The notes under the pieces are model-generated. The model had not been told where the DNA came from, made no database searches, and was given only the letters and a program-made list of their open reading frames with translations. 64,000 nt of DNA from Mucilaginibacter sp. PAMC 26640 (GTDB lineage Bacteria > Bacteroidota > Bacteroidia > Sphingobacteriales > Sphingobacteriaceae). The stretch is taken from the NCBI GenBank assembly GCA_001596135.1, contig CP014773.1:186001-250000 (forward strand). The letters are read 5' to 3'. Positions 16,396 to 25,675 of the stretch are shown here, one piece after another. Position 1 is the stretch's first letter; each line of letters begins with the position of its first letter. A program made the position numbers and the translations under genes.

Positions 16396-16722
16396 TCAAT
16401 CACTCGAGGAATGTACTTGACTTTTCAACGGATCAATTAAACCCTTCACTGAAAATTGGCCCGGGGCGACGCCAAGCGCTTGGAAGATCTTCAACAGGCT
16501 ACTGTATTTGAAGTTGCTGCAAAGTTCCATCCGGCCCAGTAAGATGCAGCCATTGTTATTCTTAAACGCGAATTTCTCGTAATCGTGATGGACTGCTTTA
16601 ATGCGCGGGGTTTTAATGCGGTTATCTGATTTTTTAAGGAAATCCGGGGCGATGCCGTCGATCACATTTAATTTATTTGATATCATCCGGCAAAATAAAA
16701 TAACGACAAGAACATACGCCAC
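16396..16722 (-). CDS. Possible remnant of an XRE-type regulator
   Basis: 108 residues. Only the C-terminal half is suggestive: LGRMELCSNFKYSSLLKIFQALGVAPGQF resembles the last helices of XRE helix-turn-helix domains (arginine-glutamate pair, LLKIxxALxV). The N-terminal half matches nothing and lacks the DNA-recognition helices. Probably eroded; a spurious frame is possible. Confidence 0.3.
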   Translation of the reverse strand: MAYVLVVILFCRMISNKLNVIDGIAPDFLKKSDNRIKTPRIKAVHHDYEKFAFKNNNGCILLGRMELCSNFKYSSLLKIFQALGVAPGQFSVKGLIDPLKSQVHSSSD

Positions 16723-17215
16723 TCCTTTAAATCGGTTTCTTTTGCGAACTTTTTAACATAAATTTGGATGTCTTTTTTTATGGACTCTTTCCGTCAATGT
16801 GATAAGGTTTAGGTTGAAAGGTCCCGACAGTAGGTGTTTATTTGTATAACCCACGCCTAATTGGAATAGAAGTGACAATAATACCAGATGACGTTTTTGC
16901 AAATTTACAAAATACAATTAACCAAATATTTAGTCTTTTAACCAGCGGTTCTACTTTGGTAAAAGGCTTATTGTATCAGGACGTTGACGTTTCAATTAAG
17001 ATTATTATCTGAAAGGCTCTAGGCACATCTTTAATTGTGTGAGCAATTGATTAATCAGAAGTACTTCCGTTTAAATCATAGGATTGAACCGGGGTTAATA
17101 ATTGTGTATAATCAAGGTTTCATTTGTATATGTGAATGAATATTGAAACGGTCAGTAGGCAACTCAACAGCCCTCATAAAAGCCTTATTTTGACACGATC
17201 ATTGGTGATTTCTAT
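16723..17215. other. AT-rich intergenic stretch
   Basis: About 490 bp without a supported gene, repeat or RNA structure. Confidence 0.4.
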
Positions 17216-17251
17216 AAACAAAAGACTCTTCGGAATCTATCCGAAGAGTCT
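17216..17251 (-). terminator. Rho-independent terminator of the gene at 17335-17721
   Basis: AGACTCTTCGGA atcta TCCGAAGAGTCT is a perfect 12 bp stem. Read on the minus strand it is followed by TTTTGTTTAT, giving the U-rich tail. Confidence 0.75.
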
Positions 17252-17334
17252 CACTATTGACTAAAGAACACCCCTGCTCTTCAGTTCTTCTCTTAGACAC
17301 AATTCATTAAATTTAGTTTAATGAATAATATAAT

Positions 17335-17721
17335 TTATTTTGAAGCCGATATTTCTAAATTACCAATTTTATTAATCATCCGTACTCTTAATTCACCATT
17401 GTAAACTTCTAGCAGCTTAATATATTTATCTTTCCAGAAGTCAGAACCACTTTTTTCTTCACTTAGCGATTTGAAATTTTGGTCTCGCCTATTTTTCTTT
17501 AGGTCAAACTGGTCAGTGGTAAATAAATGAGGAAACTCCTTTGAAAAATCATGTCTAACGATTAGTCCAATTTTGTAGATAATGTCATATTTAAGATTTG
17601 GCGTTTGGAAATAATTATAGATTGATCTCCTTTTGACATTTAATTGGGTAGCTAGATCGGTTATACTGTAACCATTCTTCCTCACTACATATTCTACAAT
17701 TTGTCCGTGATGTTGGTCCAT
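17335..17721 (-). CDS. HTH regulator-like protein
   Basis: 128 residues. Residues 5-45 form a helix-turn-helix (GQIVEYVVRKNGYSITDLATQLNVKRRSIYNYF), followed by a charged middle and a C-terminal helix with coiled-coil character (FWKDKYIKLLEVYNGEL). This layout is common in small Bacteroidota XRE-like regulators of mobile elements. No neighbour in the same direction reveals a target. It ends 83 bp before a strong terminator. Confidence 0.65.
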   Translation of the reverse strand: MDQHHGQIVEYVVRKNGYSITDLATQLNVKRRSIYNYFQTPNLKYDIIYKIGLIVRHDFSKEFPHLFTTDQFDLKKNRRDQNFKSLSEEKSGSDFWKDKYIKLLEVYNGELRVRMINKIGNLEISASK

Positions 17722-18230
17722 AAATGTTACTATTTACAAGCTTAAAGCCAATTACCAAGCCAGAAAAAATTGCATCCAGTCTTAGTTATTATATGAGCAA
17801 ATAATTTTAATAGACTTATATGGAAACTGAGTCTATGAATTGTTTTAACAGTAAGCTATTAGAGATTTTCAGTCTCATAAATGTACCAAATTGTGGTCTA
17901 ATTTTGTAAAATATATACACTATCTTTCCGAATAATTATTTAAAGCATAGTCAGAAGGTGAAATTTTGCATGTTTAAAGTCAGTCTAAGAATGGGCACTT
18001 ATATTGGTGATCGATCTACTAATGCAGTTATTTTAAAGCTAATAACCAAATTATCAGATCAAAATATTAACACGAGGTCGTTATTTAGGAAATAGGATAA
18101 AAATAATTAATCCAAATCTCAAAGGAAGATCCGAACAGCTCCAGTCTGTCGGTGGACTTACAATGCAAGTTATGGAAGGCTTTAACATTTAACATTACAG
18201 TTCTTTAAATATAATTGGAGATACACATTA
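17722..18230. other. AT-rich intergenic stretch
   Basis: About 510 bp between divergent regulator genes. No gene, tRNA or repeat recognised. Confidence 0.4.
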
Positions 18231-18593
18231 ATGAAGAGACGAATACTTATTATTGAAGATGACAAGGACATTTTAGAAATTACCGCGATGGTTTTAAAAA
18301 TCAATGACTTTGAAGTCGCCACAGTTAGTGAAACTGATGACATCATCAACTTAGTGAACATACACCGGCCACATTTGATCCTTACAGACTACATGTTGCG
18401 GGGTTTGACTGGAGGTCAGATATGCAAAATCATTAAAACAAATGAGGATACAAAAATGATCCCTGTTGTACTATTGTCATTCTATAGCAAAACAGCAATT
18501 GACATTGGAAACTTTAAGTTTGATGCATTTGTGAGAAAACCTTTAAATCTAGAATATTTGACTACCGTGTTGAACAAACATATTATCAATTGA
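18231..18593 (+). CDS. Single-domain response regulator
   Basis: 120 residues, receiver only: IIEDDKDI, phospho-acceptor Asp53 (ILTDYMLRGLTGG), Ser83 and Lys103 (FVRKPLN). No kinase gene is adjacent; the nearest is the PAS kinase at 20391-22538 on the opposite strand. Probably works in a phosphorelay or by protein contact. Confidence 0.85.
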   Translation: MKRRILIIEDDKDILEITAMVLKINDFEVATVSETDDIINLVNIHRPHLILTDYMLRGLTGGQICKIIKTNEDTKMIPVVLLSFYSKTAIDIGNFKFDAFVRKPLNLEYLTTVLNKHIIN

Positions 18594-19778
18594 ATTTGTA
18601 AGCAATCGCCTGCCTTTTTTGCGGAGGAGCGACGGTTCACCGAATAAACATCGCCGTTGATTAGCTACTACTACTAGGACTATTTTTCAAGAGAGCCATC
18701 TTTTTCTGACCCTTTAACAATTGGTAGCAATCTTTTTTTAATGCAAACGAATTGGCAAATTGCCATTACGATGAACGAAAGGGAAAAAAACGATGCTCAT
18801 TGAAGACATTTCTGTTTTTGTTCTTATAATTTGCATGGGACAGCTCATCACGAGACCTGTTTATTAGGAAAATCAATTCCGCAGTATCATATTGTTTTCC
18901 TCTCCTAAATAATTCACTATTTAACCACTGATAATGCACAGGATAATATTTATCGATCTTAGGGTTTTATTTATACTACTGTTTAAACATATTTTTCTAC
19001 TATACGCATCGCTTGCGATTCACCAACCCTTCTCGTTAAAATTATACTTTAACATGATATAGAATGTACAAAACGCAGACTGATACCTCCTCGAGTGGAA
19101 TAAGTTCTTTCCATCTCGAAAAAAAGAAAATGGAACATACAACTCGCCGAGTTGATTTTTATAATTTACTGAGAGCAATAACCAATTATTAGAAGTAGCA
19201 TCCATTAGGCGTGGTTCGTTAGTATTTCTGGTAATTTCAGTAAGTGGGCGAAAATGAAATCATTTTAATATTCAGCAATCCACTTCAGGGTTACATTTAC
19301 TGTGTCGATCGATTCGAATTTATTATTTAAGGAACCAAAAGATTCGACATGATTGATAATTTCAATCATGTCATAATAGGAAGTTTGGTTCGGTAAGCAG
19401 TCTGAGTTTCGGGTAATTGGTTTGGAAATGGATATGAAAGACTCACCAGATTTTGTGTATAGTTTTATTTGGTAGAGATGCCTTTTGATTTTTATATGGC
19501 ATTATCCAGATTCAAGATGCCATAGACTCGGCAAACTATTGCAAAAATCATATAGCAGCGATGTTTATTTTACTACAGATGTAAATCTAATAAAACAATT
19601 GTAGATTTATTTTAATTTTCAGTTGCCAAAGCCTATACTAGCTTATGATAGAGCATCATCGGAGATGCATATTAATTCATCGTAGCTTTATTAATGTAAA
19701 TTAGAATAAAAAGATATGTTACCTTCCTTCTTTATTCACTTACTGGCTACCAAGAGTAAGTTTTAATTGTCATCATCA
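18594..19778. other. Long AT-rich region without supported genes
   Basis: About 1.2 kb. The only open frame of note, 19020-19205 on the minus strand (61 codons), has no recognisable features. The region probably holds degraded island sequence. Confidence 0.4.
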
Positions 19779-19855
19779 GAAATAGTGGAATAATGATAAG
19801 TTGTTACGCAAAAACCTTCGTTTTTTGTACTCCAAATTATCAAAAAGTCATCATC
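19779..19855 (+). repeat. Dispersed 77 bp repeat, copy A
   Basis: Shares GAAAT.GTGGAATA.TGATAA, ACCTTCGT.TT.TTGTA and TCATCATC with 26289-26365, roughly 70% identical over the same length. It ends 25 bp before the start codon of the small gene at 19881, so it may contain a promoter or operator. Confidence 0.6.
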
Positions 19856-19880
19856 AAAAACTAAAATTCTGATTTGAATA

Positions 19881-20205
19881 ATGGAATGGGTTTATGATAA
19901 TAAGCAAAAAGAAAAAGAGATACTTAATGCTTATCTGGAACGGTTTACTTTGCTTAAAGGCGTCGGCATTTGCTCACAATCGACTATCAGGAAAGTAGGG
20001 TTTAATGGGAATATAATCTTTATCCTAACTAGTCGTGCGGAAGAAATCATATACGTTGGTCACGGTCTAAGTGATATCATAGCAAGTAGTAAAGTCGGGA
20101 TCCTGGTAGTGGCAGTAGCCTGCAGAAACAGCAGAGCCTGAAGAGTTGAAAAAATTATATCCGGATATGTTGTTTAATAGTATCAGCGATGTAGTCATTG
20201 GTTAA
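19881..20205 (+). pseudogene. Small protein of unknown function, frameshifted
   Basis: From ATG 19881: MEWVYDNKQKEKEILNAYLE, FTLLKGVGICSQSTIRKVGF, then SRAEEIIYVGHGLSDIIASS and KVGILVVAVA. The frame closes at 20141. One base shift near 20110 allows a continuous ETAEPEELKKLYPDMLFNSI to a stop at 20205, about 108 residues. The changed frame is coherent and acidic, so a single indel is likely. No family recognised. Confidence 0.45.
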
Positions 20206-20390
20206 CATTAAGTATATGAAAGGTTATCGAAATGGAAGCCAATTCATGGCAATGTTTGATAATAGCATTTAAGCAAGATCGGAGTTATAGACCGCAGGCT
20301 TGAGCTCAACGACAAATAAATCAAAATCGTTCCTGAAAAATTGAGTAAGAGCTTGATGCCGGTAGCAAGCATGGATGAATACTAAGGAAA

Positions 20391-22538
20391 CTAAGCTAAA
20401 GGAATTGTAAACCAAAAGGCACTTCCTTTACCTACCTCGGTATCTACGCCGATCTCTCCAAAATGCTTTTTAATAATTTCCGAACAAATATATAAACCTA
20501 GTCCTAAACCGGAATACTGGCTACCTTTACTATCTGCCTGATAATAACGTTCAAAAAGGTGAGGTATTTTTTCAGCAGAAATACCTGGGCCATTGTCAAT
20601 TACAGACACTTTAGCCATATCGTTCACTTTTTCAATTTTGATCAAAATTTCTTTTGACCTCGAAGCGTACTTTATAGCGTTGTTAACAAAGTTCACAACG
20701 ACTTGGTCAAGTCTCCCTTCATCTGCAATAACCTGAATTTCATGATGATATTCAGTTCGGATAGTATAAACACCTTCTGTGTGTAAATGAGCGCAGCAAT
20801 CATCAATCATTGTAGATAGTGAAAATTGTTTTTTAGTCAAGTGCAGCTGCCCATTATTTACTTTACTGGCGTTTAATAGATCCTGGATAAGCACACTGAC
20901 TTTGTCTAAGCTCTTATTAGCTAACCCTAAAAGTTTAGCATTCATAGTAGAAGAAGTATTACCCTTGATTTTATCTAACAGTTGTAAGGAGGCTTTAAGA
21001 CTGGTGATTGGTGTCTTAAGCTCATGGCTCGCAATGCTGATAAAGTCGTCTTTCTGCTGTTGTAACAACTTAAGTTCCTGTATATCAGTTGCCGTACCAA
21101 CCCAAAGCTGGACCGTACCATCTTCATTGCGAACGGGCATCAACCTGAATAATTGCCACCGGTAAAGTCCGTCTACACGCTTTAAGCGAATCTGTAACTC
21201 CCCGCCCTCACTGGTTTGTCTTATGGATTTATATTGACTGAGAACATTTTTTAAATCATCAGGATGAATGGCCGTTTCCAGTCCCCCATTGTTATTTCTG
21301 GTACGATCCAGTCCGGTATAATCATACCATCGCTGATTGTAAAAAGTAACCTGACCATCCGGTATGTTTGTCCATGCAATCTGAGGAATGGTTTCCATCA
21401 TGGTCCTAAACCGAATCTCACTTTCAGTTAAGGCTTTGGTGCGGTCAGCCACCCGTTCTTCCAGTTCTAAATTTAGCTGTAACAGTTCTTTGTTAATAAT
21501 TCGAACCTTTTCTTCCTGCTTCGTTAGCAGATCATTCGCTACCTTTAATTCTTCCTGCTGGGATTTTAAATTTGCTGACAGTGCGATCAAGGCAGCTGCA
21601 CGTTTCTCTTTCTGGTCATTCTGGTAGGCCAGTTCTATATTTGCGATGAGCAGCTCTGCGTGCCGATCCTCTTTCTCGTTATTTTGAAATGCAAGTTCTA
21701 TGTTAGCAAGGATAAGCTCGGCAGCCCTGTTTTCCTTTTCATTATTTTGAAAAGCAAGTTCTTTATTGGCGATAAGCAGCTCAGCTTGCCGGTTCCCTTT
21801 TTCATCGTTCTGATAGGCAAGTTCTATATTAGCAAGGATCAACTCTGCTGCTCTATTCGCTTTTTCATTATTTTGAAAAGCAAGTTCTGTATTTGCAATA
21901 ACCAGTTCTGCAGCCCGATTCCCTTTTTCATTATTTTGAAAAGCAAGTTCTTTGTTGGCAATTCCAAGTTCGGCTGTCCGTTGAATAAGATACTCCTCTG
22001 CTTCTTTCCGATGGGTAATGTCTACTCTGGTGGCTAAATATTGGTAAGGCTTCCCCTTTTCATTCAAAAAAGGTACAATGGTGGTATCTACCCAGTAAAA
22101 GGTTCCGTCTTTGGCTTTGTTTTTTACTTCACCTGTCCATATTTTACCACTGGCAATAGTTGCCCATAAATCTTGAAAAAATAGTCTTGAATGATACCCT
22201 GAGTTGATAATTCGGTGGTCTTGTCCTATTAATTCTAGCTCTGTATACTTCGATATTTTACAAAAATTGTTGTTTACCTTTTTTATGGTTCCTTTTCGAT
22301 CAGTTATGGCAATAATTGTTGCTTCTTCTAAAGCATATTTATATTCAGATATTTCGTTTAGATTGCTGTGACGTTGATTTTCAAATTGGTCAAATTCATC
22401 ATTTGTAGTTTTTAAATCTACCCCATGATTTACTTCATAATAATTGAGGAAAGCCGGTTGTACGGCTTTGCTATTCTTAGCATCGTCTTGAAAAGCAATT
22501 TTCTCTTTAGCAACGATTGACTCCTTCAATTTCTTCAT
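20391..22538 (-). CDS. PAS histidine kinase with six 21-residue coiled-coil repeats
   Basis: About 715 residues from ATG 22538 (a GTG at 22544 is also possible). PAS/PAC at ~65-180 (AIIAITDRKGTIKKVNNNFC to ATRVDITHRKEAEEYL). Then six tandem 21-residue units (ELAFQNNEKxNRAAEL type) at ~192-318, a further helix, a second PAS (~365-480), HisKA with SIASHELKTPITSLK, and HATPase_c with NFVNNAIKYAS, DNGPGIS and SGLGLGLYI. No membrane helix is seen. Twenty-one residues equal three heptads, so the repeats should make one long signalling coiled coil. The gene ends beside an unrelated region, and a truncated DUF4402 gene lies 24 bp upstream on the same strand. Confidence 0.88.
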   Translation of the reverse strand: MKKLKESIVAKEKIAFQDDAKNSKAVQPAFLNYYEVNHGVDLKTTNDEFDQFENQRHSNLNEISEYKYALEEATIIAITDRKGTIKKVNNNFCKISKYTELELIGQDHRIINSGYHSRLFFQDLWATIASGKIWTGEVKNKAKDGTFYWVDTTIVPFLNEKGKPYQYLATRVDITHRKEAEEYLIQRTAELGIANKELAFQNNEKGNRAAELVIANTELAFQNNEKANRAAELILANIELAYQNDEKGNRQAELLIANKELAFQNNEKENRAAELILANIELAFQNNEKEDRHAELLIANIELAYQNDQKEKRAAALIALSANLKSQQEELKVANDLLTKQEEKVRIINKELLQLNLELEERVADRTKALTESEIRFRTMMETIPQIAWTNIPDGQVTFYNQRWYDYTGLDRTRNNNGGLETAIHPDDLKNVLSQYKSIRQTSEGGELQIRLKRVDGLYRWQLFRLMPVRNEDGTVQLWVGTATDIQELKLLQQQKDDFISIASHELKTPITSLKASLQLLDKIKGNTSSTMNAKLLGLANKSLDKVSVLIQDLLNASKVNNGQLHLTKKQFSLSTMIDDCCAHLHTEGVYTIRTEYHHEIQVIADEGRLDQVVVNFVNNAIKYASRSKEILIKIEKVNDMAKVSVIDNGPGISAEKIPHLFERYYQADSKGSQYSGLGLGLYICSEIIKKHFGEIGVDTEVGKGSAFWFTIPLA
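21588..21965 (-). repeat. Six 63 bp tandem repeats inside the kinase gene
   Basis: Each unit encodes 21 residues around IANxELAFQNNEK. Unit ends alternate VIAN/ILAN/LIAN, and AFQNNEK alternates with AYQNDEK, which suggests duplication of two-unit blocks. Unit number probably varies between strains. Confidence 0.85.
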
Positions 22539-22562
22539 GTTCACCTTGCTAGTCTATAAATA

Positions 22563-22775
22563 TTAAGAATTTGTACAAACTCTATCTAGCATAACTGTAC
22601 CAACCGTTCCATCCGTTGCTACGTTACCAAAATTCATATCATTATACTTTGAAATGCTGATAGGCGTATCAATCGTAGCTGATGCATTTGCTGTAGCAGA
22701 AGCCTGTGCAAATGTGTCAGTTGAAAAAGTTAACACGAAGAGGGCAATGCCCAGAGTTACATAATTTTTTTTCAT
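22563..22775 (-). pseudogene. Truncated DUF4402 secreted protein
   Basis: 70 residues: signal peptide ending DTFAQA, then ATANASATIDTPISISKYNDMNFGNVATDGTVGTVMLD. This matches the first ~65 residues of the intact DUF4402 protein at 48934. It then ends with RVCTNS and a stop, without the remaining ~100 residues including the C-terminal beta strand. Probably a deletion remnant. Confidence 0.75.
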
Positions 22776-23248
22776 TGTATAAATTTATTAGGATTAAATT
22801 ATGGTTCCTTACACGTTGCAAAAAAGTCAATGTTCTATTTTTGAAAAATATTTAATTTTTATTTTAAAAAATATAAATAATGGTAAAAATATTTAATTAT
22901 TAATAACCATGATGCCTTTTAGTTAAAATTTGGGACTGCCTATATATTTCACTTGAAAGCTCGGTACATCTTTATTGCTTTTCGAGAAAGGCATTATGAG
23001 GAAATTCAAATTTGGCCTTCCCCATATGTTAATACGCAAGAGGTTAGAGCCCTACCAGCAATTGGAGCGAGGAAGGCACGCTTTAGAGCCTCTAATTTTT
23101 ATTATAAATTTCACACGGAACAGACATTGGCACCTGTAAATTCTACTTTAATTATGCTACTTATTTCAGTTACATTGTGATGGATGAAGATTTGCGGCGC
23201 CTTTTAATTAGAAAAAAATAGCCTACTATGCGCGATCCCCGGTCCGCG
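22776..23248. other. AT-rich intergenic stretch
   Basis: Includes the upstream region of the truncated DUF4402 gene. A 75-codon plus-strand frame at 22953-23180 is without recognisable features and is not called. Confidence 0.4.
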
Positions 23249-23419
23249 TGGACATTCCGGAGCCATTGATCACCCCATTCCGGAATAGCCAACAGGTAAT
23301 TCCGTAACACTTTGACCATGTTAATATATTGATTATTAACTGGGATTTTCTTAATTGCTTACACAACTCGGTGCTCAAAAAGGCACGGAATAGCCTGGTC
23401 AAGCCTCCCGGAATATCCA
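23249..23419 (-). repeat. Dispersed ~170 bp inverted-repeat element, copy 3
   Basis: Minus-strand reading begins TGGATATTCCGGGAGGCTTGACC and ends CCGGAATGTCCA, with internal GAGCACCGAGTTGTGTAAGC and ATATTAACATGGTCAAAG. Its inner edge lies 33 bp before the TetR start codon, so it may supply part of that promoter. Confidence 0.75.
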
Positions 23420-23452
23420 AACCACAAACAAAATCTAAATTATATAGTTATT

Positions 23453-24097
23453 ATGTCTAAAATGACTAACAGTCAATTTATGAAAGTAAAATCAAAACAC
23501 CTTCCAAAATTGGATAGAGAAGAGCAAATTATCAATGCAGCAGATCATGTATTGAGAGAAGTTGGTGCCCATGATTTTACGGTTGACCGAATAGTAGAAT
23601 ACTTGGATGTGGCCAAGGGGACTATTTATAAGTATTATAAAAGTAAAGACGATATCCTTGCGGAAGTAAGCGTGAAAGCCATAGAGCTGCTAATGGATCA
23701 TTTTAAACTTGCGGTTGAAAACGAAAAGAACCTGCTAGAAGCTACAAAAGCTTTAATCATGGCTTGTTATCAATATTATTTAAGCCATCCCAAATATTTC
23801 GAGCTCATTCTTTATATGGAAAGACCAGACTTTAACAGTAGCATTAAAAACTATTTAATGATCAGTAGAGAACTGAGAAACTATTTCACAGAACATATAA
23901 GCAACTGTCAGGAATCAGGTGTAATTAAGAAAGAATTAAATGCTACATACTGTACTTACATGATATGGGGAAGCTGTATGGGATTGATGAACTTTATTGA
24001 AGCAAAGCGGGTTTTTATTGAAGACCTTGAAAAAATAAGTCGGGAAGAACTGCTAAAATTATACGCCGAGACATTAGTAGCAGGAATGAGCACTTGA
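23453..24097 (+). CDS. TetR/AcrR-family transcriptional repressor
   Basis: 214 residues. The N-terminal TetR helix-turn-helix is clear (REEQIINAADHVLREVGAHD, FTVDRIVEYLDVAKGTIYKYYKSKDDIL, residues ~22-68). The C-terminal ligand domain has no named subfamily. It precedes an NmrA-like oxidoreductase gene. A perfect palindrome between them is a likely operator. Confidence 0.85.
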   Translation: MSKMTNSQFMKVKSKHLPKLDREEQIINAADHVLREVGAHDFTVDRIVEYLDVAKGTIYKYYKSKDDILAEVSVKAIELLMDHFKLAVENEKNLLEATKALIMACYQYYLSHPKYFELILYMERPDFNSSIKNYLMISRELRNYFTEHISNCQESGVIKKELNATYCTYMIWGSCMGLMNFIEAKRVFIEDLEKISREELLKLYAETLVAGMST

Positions 24098-24114
24098 TTT
24101 TTTTTTTAAAAAAG

Positions 24115-24127
24115 TGACTCATAGTCA
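24115..24127. promoter_or_regulatory. Candidate TetR operator
   Basis: TGACT cat AGTCA is a perfect 5+3+5 inverted repeat. It lies 18 bp after the tetR stop and 170 bp before the oxidoreductase start, placing it to control the second gene. Confidence 0.5.
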
Positions 24128-24296
24128 TTTTAGGAAAAATGATTATACTGTATGTATATAACCATTGAAATAAGAATTAAAAGCCGAAATAAACAGTTAT
24201 GACCAGAGGATAAATATAGAGCCTATCAGGCCTATTTAAACGTACCCCAAGATTGACATTATCAAAACAAATTCTATAACTATAAAAAAACAACTT

Positions 24297-25154
24297 ATGA
24301 TTTTAATTACTGGTGCAACAAGTGTCATTGGACAAAAGCTTTGTCAATTATTAGCTGACAACAATGAACCCTATCGTGCAATGTGCCGAAAAGAAGAGCA
24401 ACTAGAAAAATTTCACAAACAAGGTATTGAGGCTGTTCTAGGCAACTTTGAAGACTCTAAAAGCTTAAGAGCAGCTATGCAGGGCTGTAATTGTTTGTTT
24501 TTGACTAGTCCTCCTACTCAGAATCAAGTGCAATGTGAAAAAAATGCCATTGATAGTGCGAAACAAGAAGGTATAACCTACATTGTTAAAATTTCGGCTT
24601 CTGATGCCAATCTACAGTCTTCAGTACCATGGGCAAAGTCTCACGCTGAAATTGATCATTACCTTCGTAAGTCTGGCGTAGAATGGACAATACTTAAACC
24701 AACTGCGTTTATGCAAAACTTCCTGACTTTATCTAAACCCATCTCAAAAGGCATATTACCTCAGGTAGCGGGTAATGGACTTGTAGGTTATATTGATGCC
24801 GAAGACATTGCCCGGGTAGCGTTGAAGGTACTGACAGAAAATTATCATAAGCGTGCTACTTACTATCTTAATGGCCCCGAGATGCTGGACATGAAAAAAA
24901 TCGCTTTCCAGTTATCGGAAATCATAGGTAGGAAAGTACGCTATGTAAATCTACCTTCATTTGTCTTCCGCATCATATTAAGACTTTCGGGTCTGTCCCG
25001 TTGGTTTGCCAACGGCCTTATTGAACAATTCGCAGAGGTAGTAGCAAGAAATCACGATAATGATTTAAATGAAGAAGTTATACGCATTACCAATGCCCAA
25101 CCGCGCTCATTCCTAGACTTTGCAAAGGATCATAAGGATGCCTTTTCAATCTAA
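24297..25154 (+). CDS. NmrA/atypical SDR-type NAD(P)-binding oxidoreductase
   Basis: 285 residues. The Rossmann start is MILITGATSVIGQKLCQLL (TGAxxxIG), followed by VLGNFEDSKSLRAAMQGCNCLFL, YIVKISASDAN, VEWTILKPTAFMQNFL and the YIDAEDIARVA motif typical of NmrA-like and NAD(P)H:quinone reductase-like proteins. The Tyr-x-x-x-Lys of classical SDRs is absent, as usual in this class. Substrate unknown; the TetR neighbour suggests response to a small electrophile or antimicrobial. Confidence 0.82.
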   Translation: MILITGATSVIGQKLCQLLADNNEPYRAMCRKEEQLEKFHKQGIEAVLGNFEDSKSLRAAMQGCNCLFLTSPPTQNQVQCEKNAIDSAKQEGITYIVKISASDANLQSSVPWAKSHAEIDHYLRKSGVEWTILKPTAFMQNFLTLSKPISKGILPQVAGNGLVGYIDAEDIARVALKVLTENYHKRATYYLNGPEMLDMKKIAFQLSEIIGRKVRYVNLPSFVFRIILRLSGLSRWFANGLIEQFAEVVARNHDNDLNEEVIRITNAQPRSFLDFAKDHKDAFSI

Positions 25155-25224
25155 TATAATACGGACAATATTCAAATCCTAATTTTTCGAGTTATCTAAC
25201 ATTCGCACGAAACGGTGTATTGAA

Positions 25225-25394
25225 TGGAAATTCCGAGGCCATTGACCATTTTATTCCGAAAATGCAATAATCGAATCCGCTACTCTTTGACCAGGCTAAT
25301 ATATTGACTGAAAGAAATGACTTTGAAGAACCGACTACACAAATCGTGCTCTTAAGCCTACGGAATAGGATGGTCAAGCCTTCCGGAATCTCCA
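25225..25394 (-). repeat. Dispersed ~170 bp inverted-repeat element, copy 4 (best preserved)
   Basis: Minus-strand reading starts TGGAGATTCCGGAAGGCTTG and ends CCTCGGAATTTCCA. The terminal ~34 bp are imperfect inverted repeats: each end has TGGA.ATTCCG then TGACCAT..TATTCCG. Internal landmarks are CACGATTTGTGTAGTCGG and ATATTAGCCTGGTCAAAG. Confidence 0.8.
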
Positions 25395-25675
25395 ATTAAA
25401 GGGTTGTTTTTATCATTAATACAAAATATCAAGAAACGGTCGAATATGAAGATGATACGATAGATGACCTTACCACATCAAAATCAGCACTTTCGATTGT
25501 TCTCTACATTATAAGGAAATGATATCTATTTTTGAGAGCACTATCATCTACACGCGCGGCTGATTAAGATTGACCTTTCGTTTGAATTGGTCTCTGGATA
25601 GGGATTAATTAATAACCTGACTTGGCCTAGAACTATTCCGTATAGCCATTGTTCATTGTAACAAATTTATATAAA
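25395..25675. other. Intergenic upstream of cheB-like gene
   Basis: No gene or clear promoter found in about 280 bp. Confidence 0.4.

Noticed and set aside
19020..19205. 61-codon minus-strand frame ending YNFNEKGW
   Set aside because: Slightly barrel-like wording but too short and isolated to support a membrane-protein remnant.
22953..23180. 75-codon plus-strand frame
   Set aside because: No ribosome site, signal or domain; the composition looks non-coding.
25192..25395. Protein-like frames in the ~170 bp elements (similar 60-70 residue translations in several copies)
   Set aside because: The similarity is explained by the repeated DNA; frames differ in start and end and the ends are inverted repeats.
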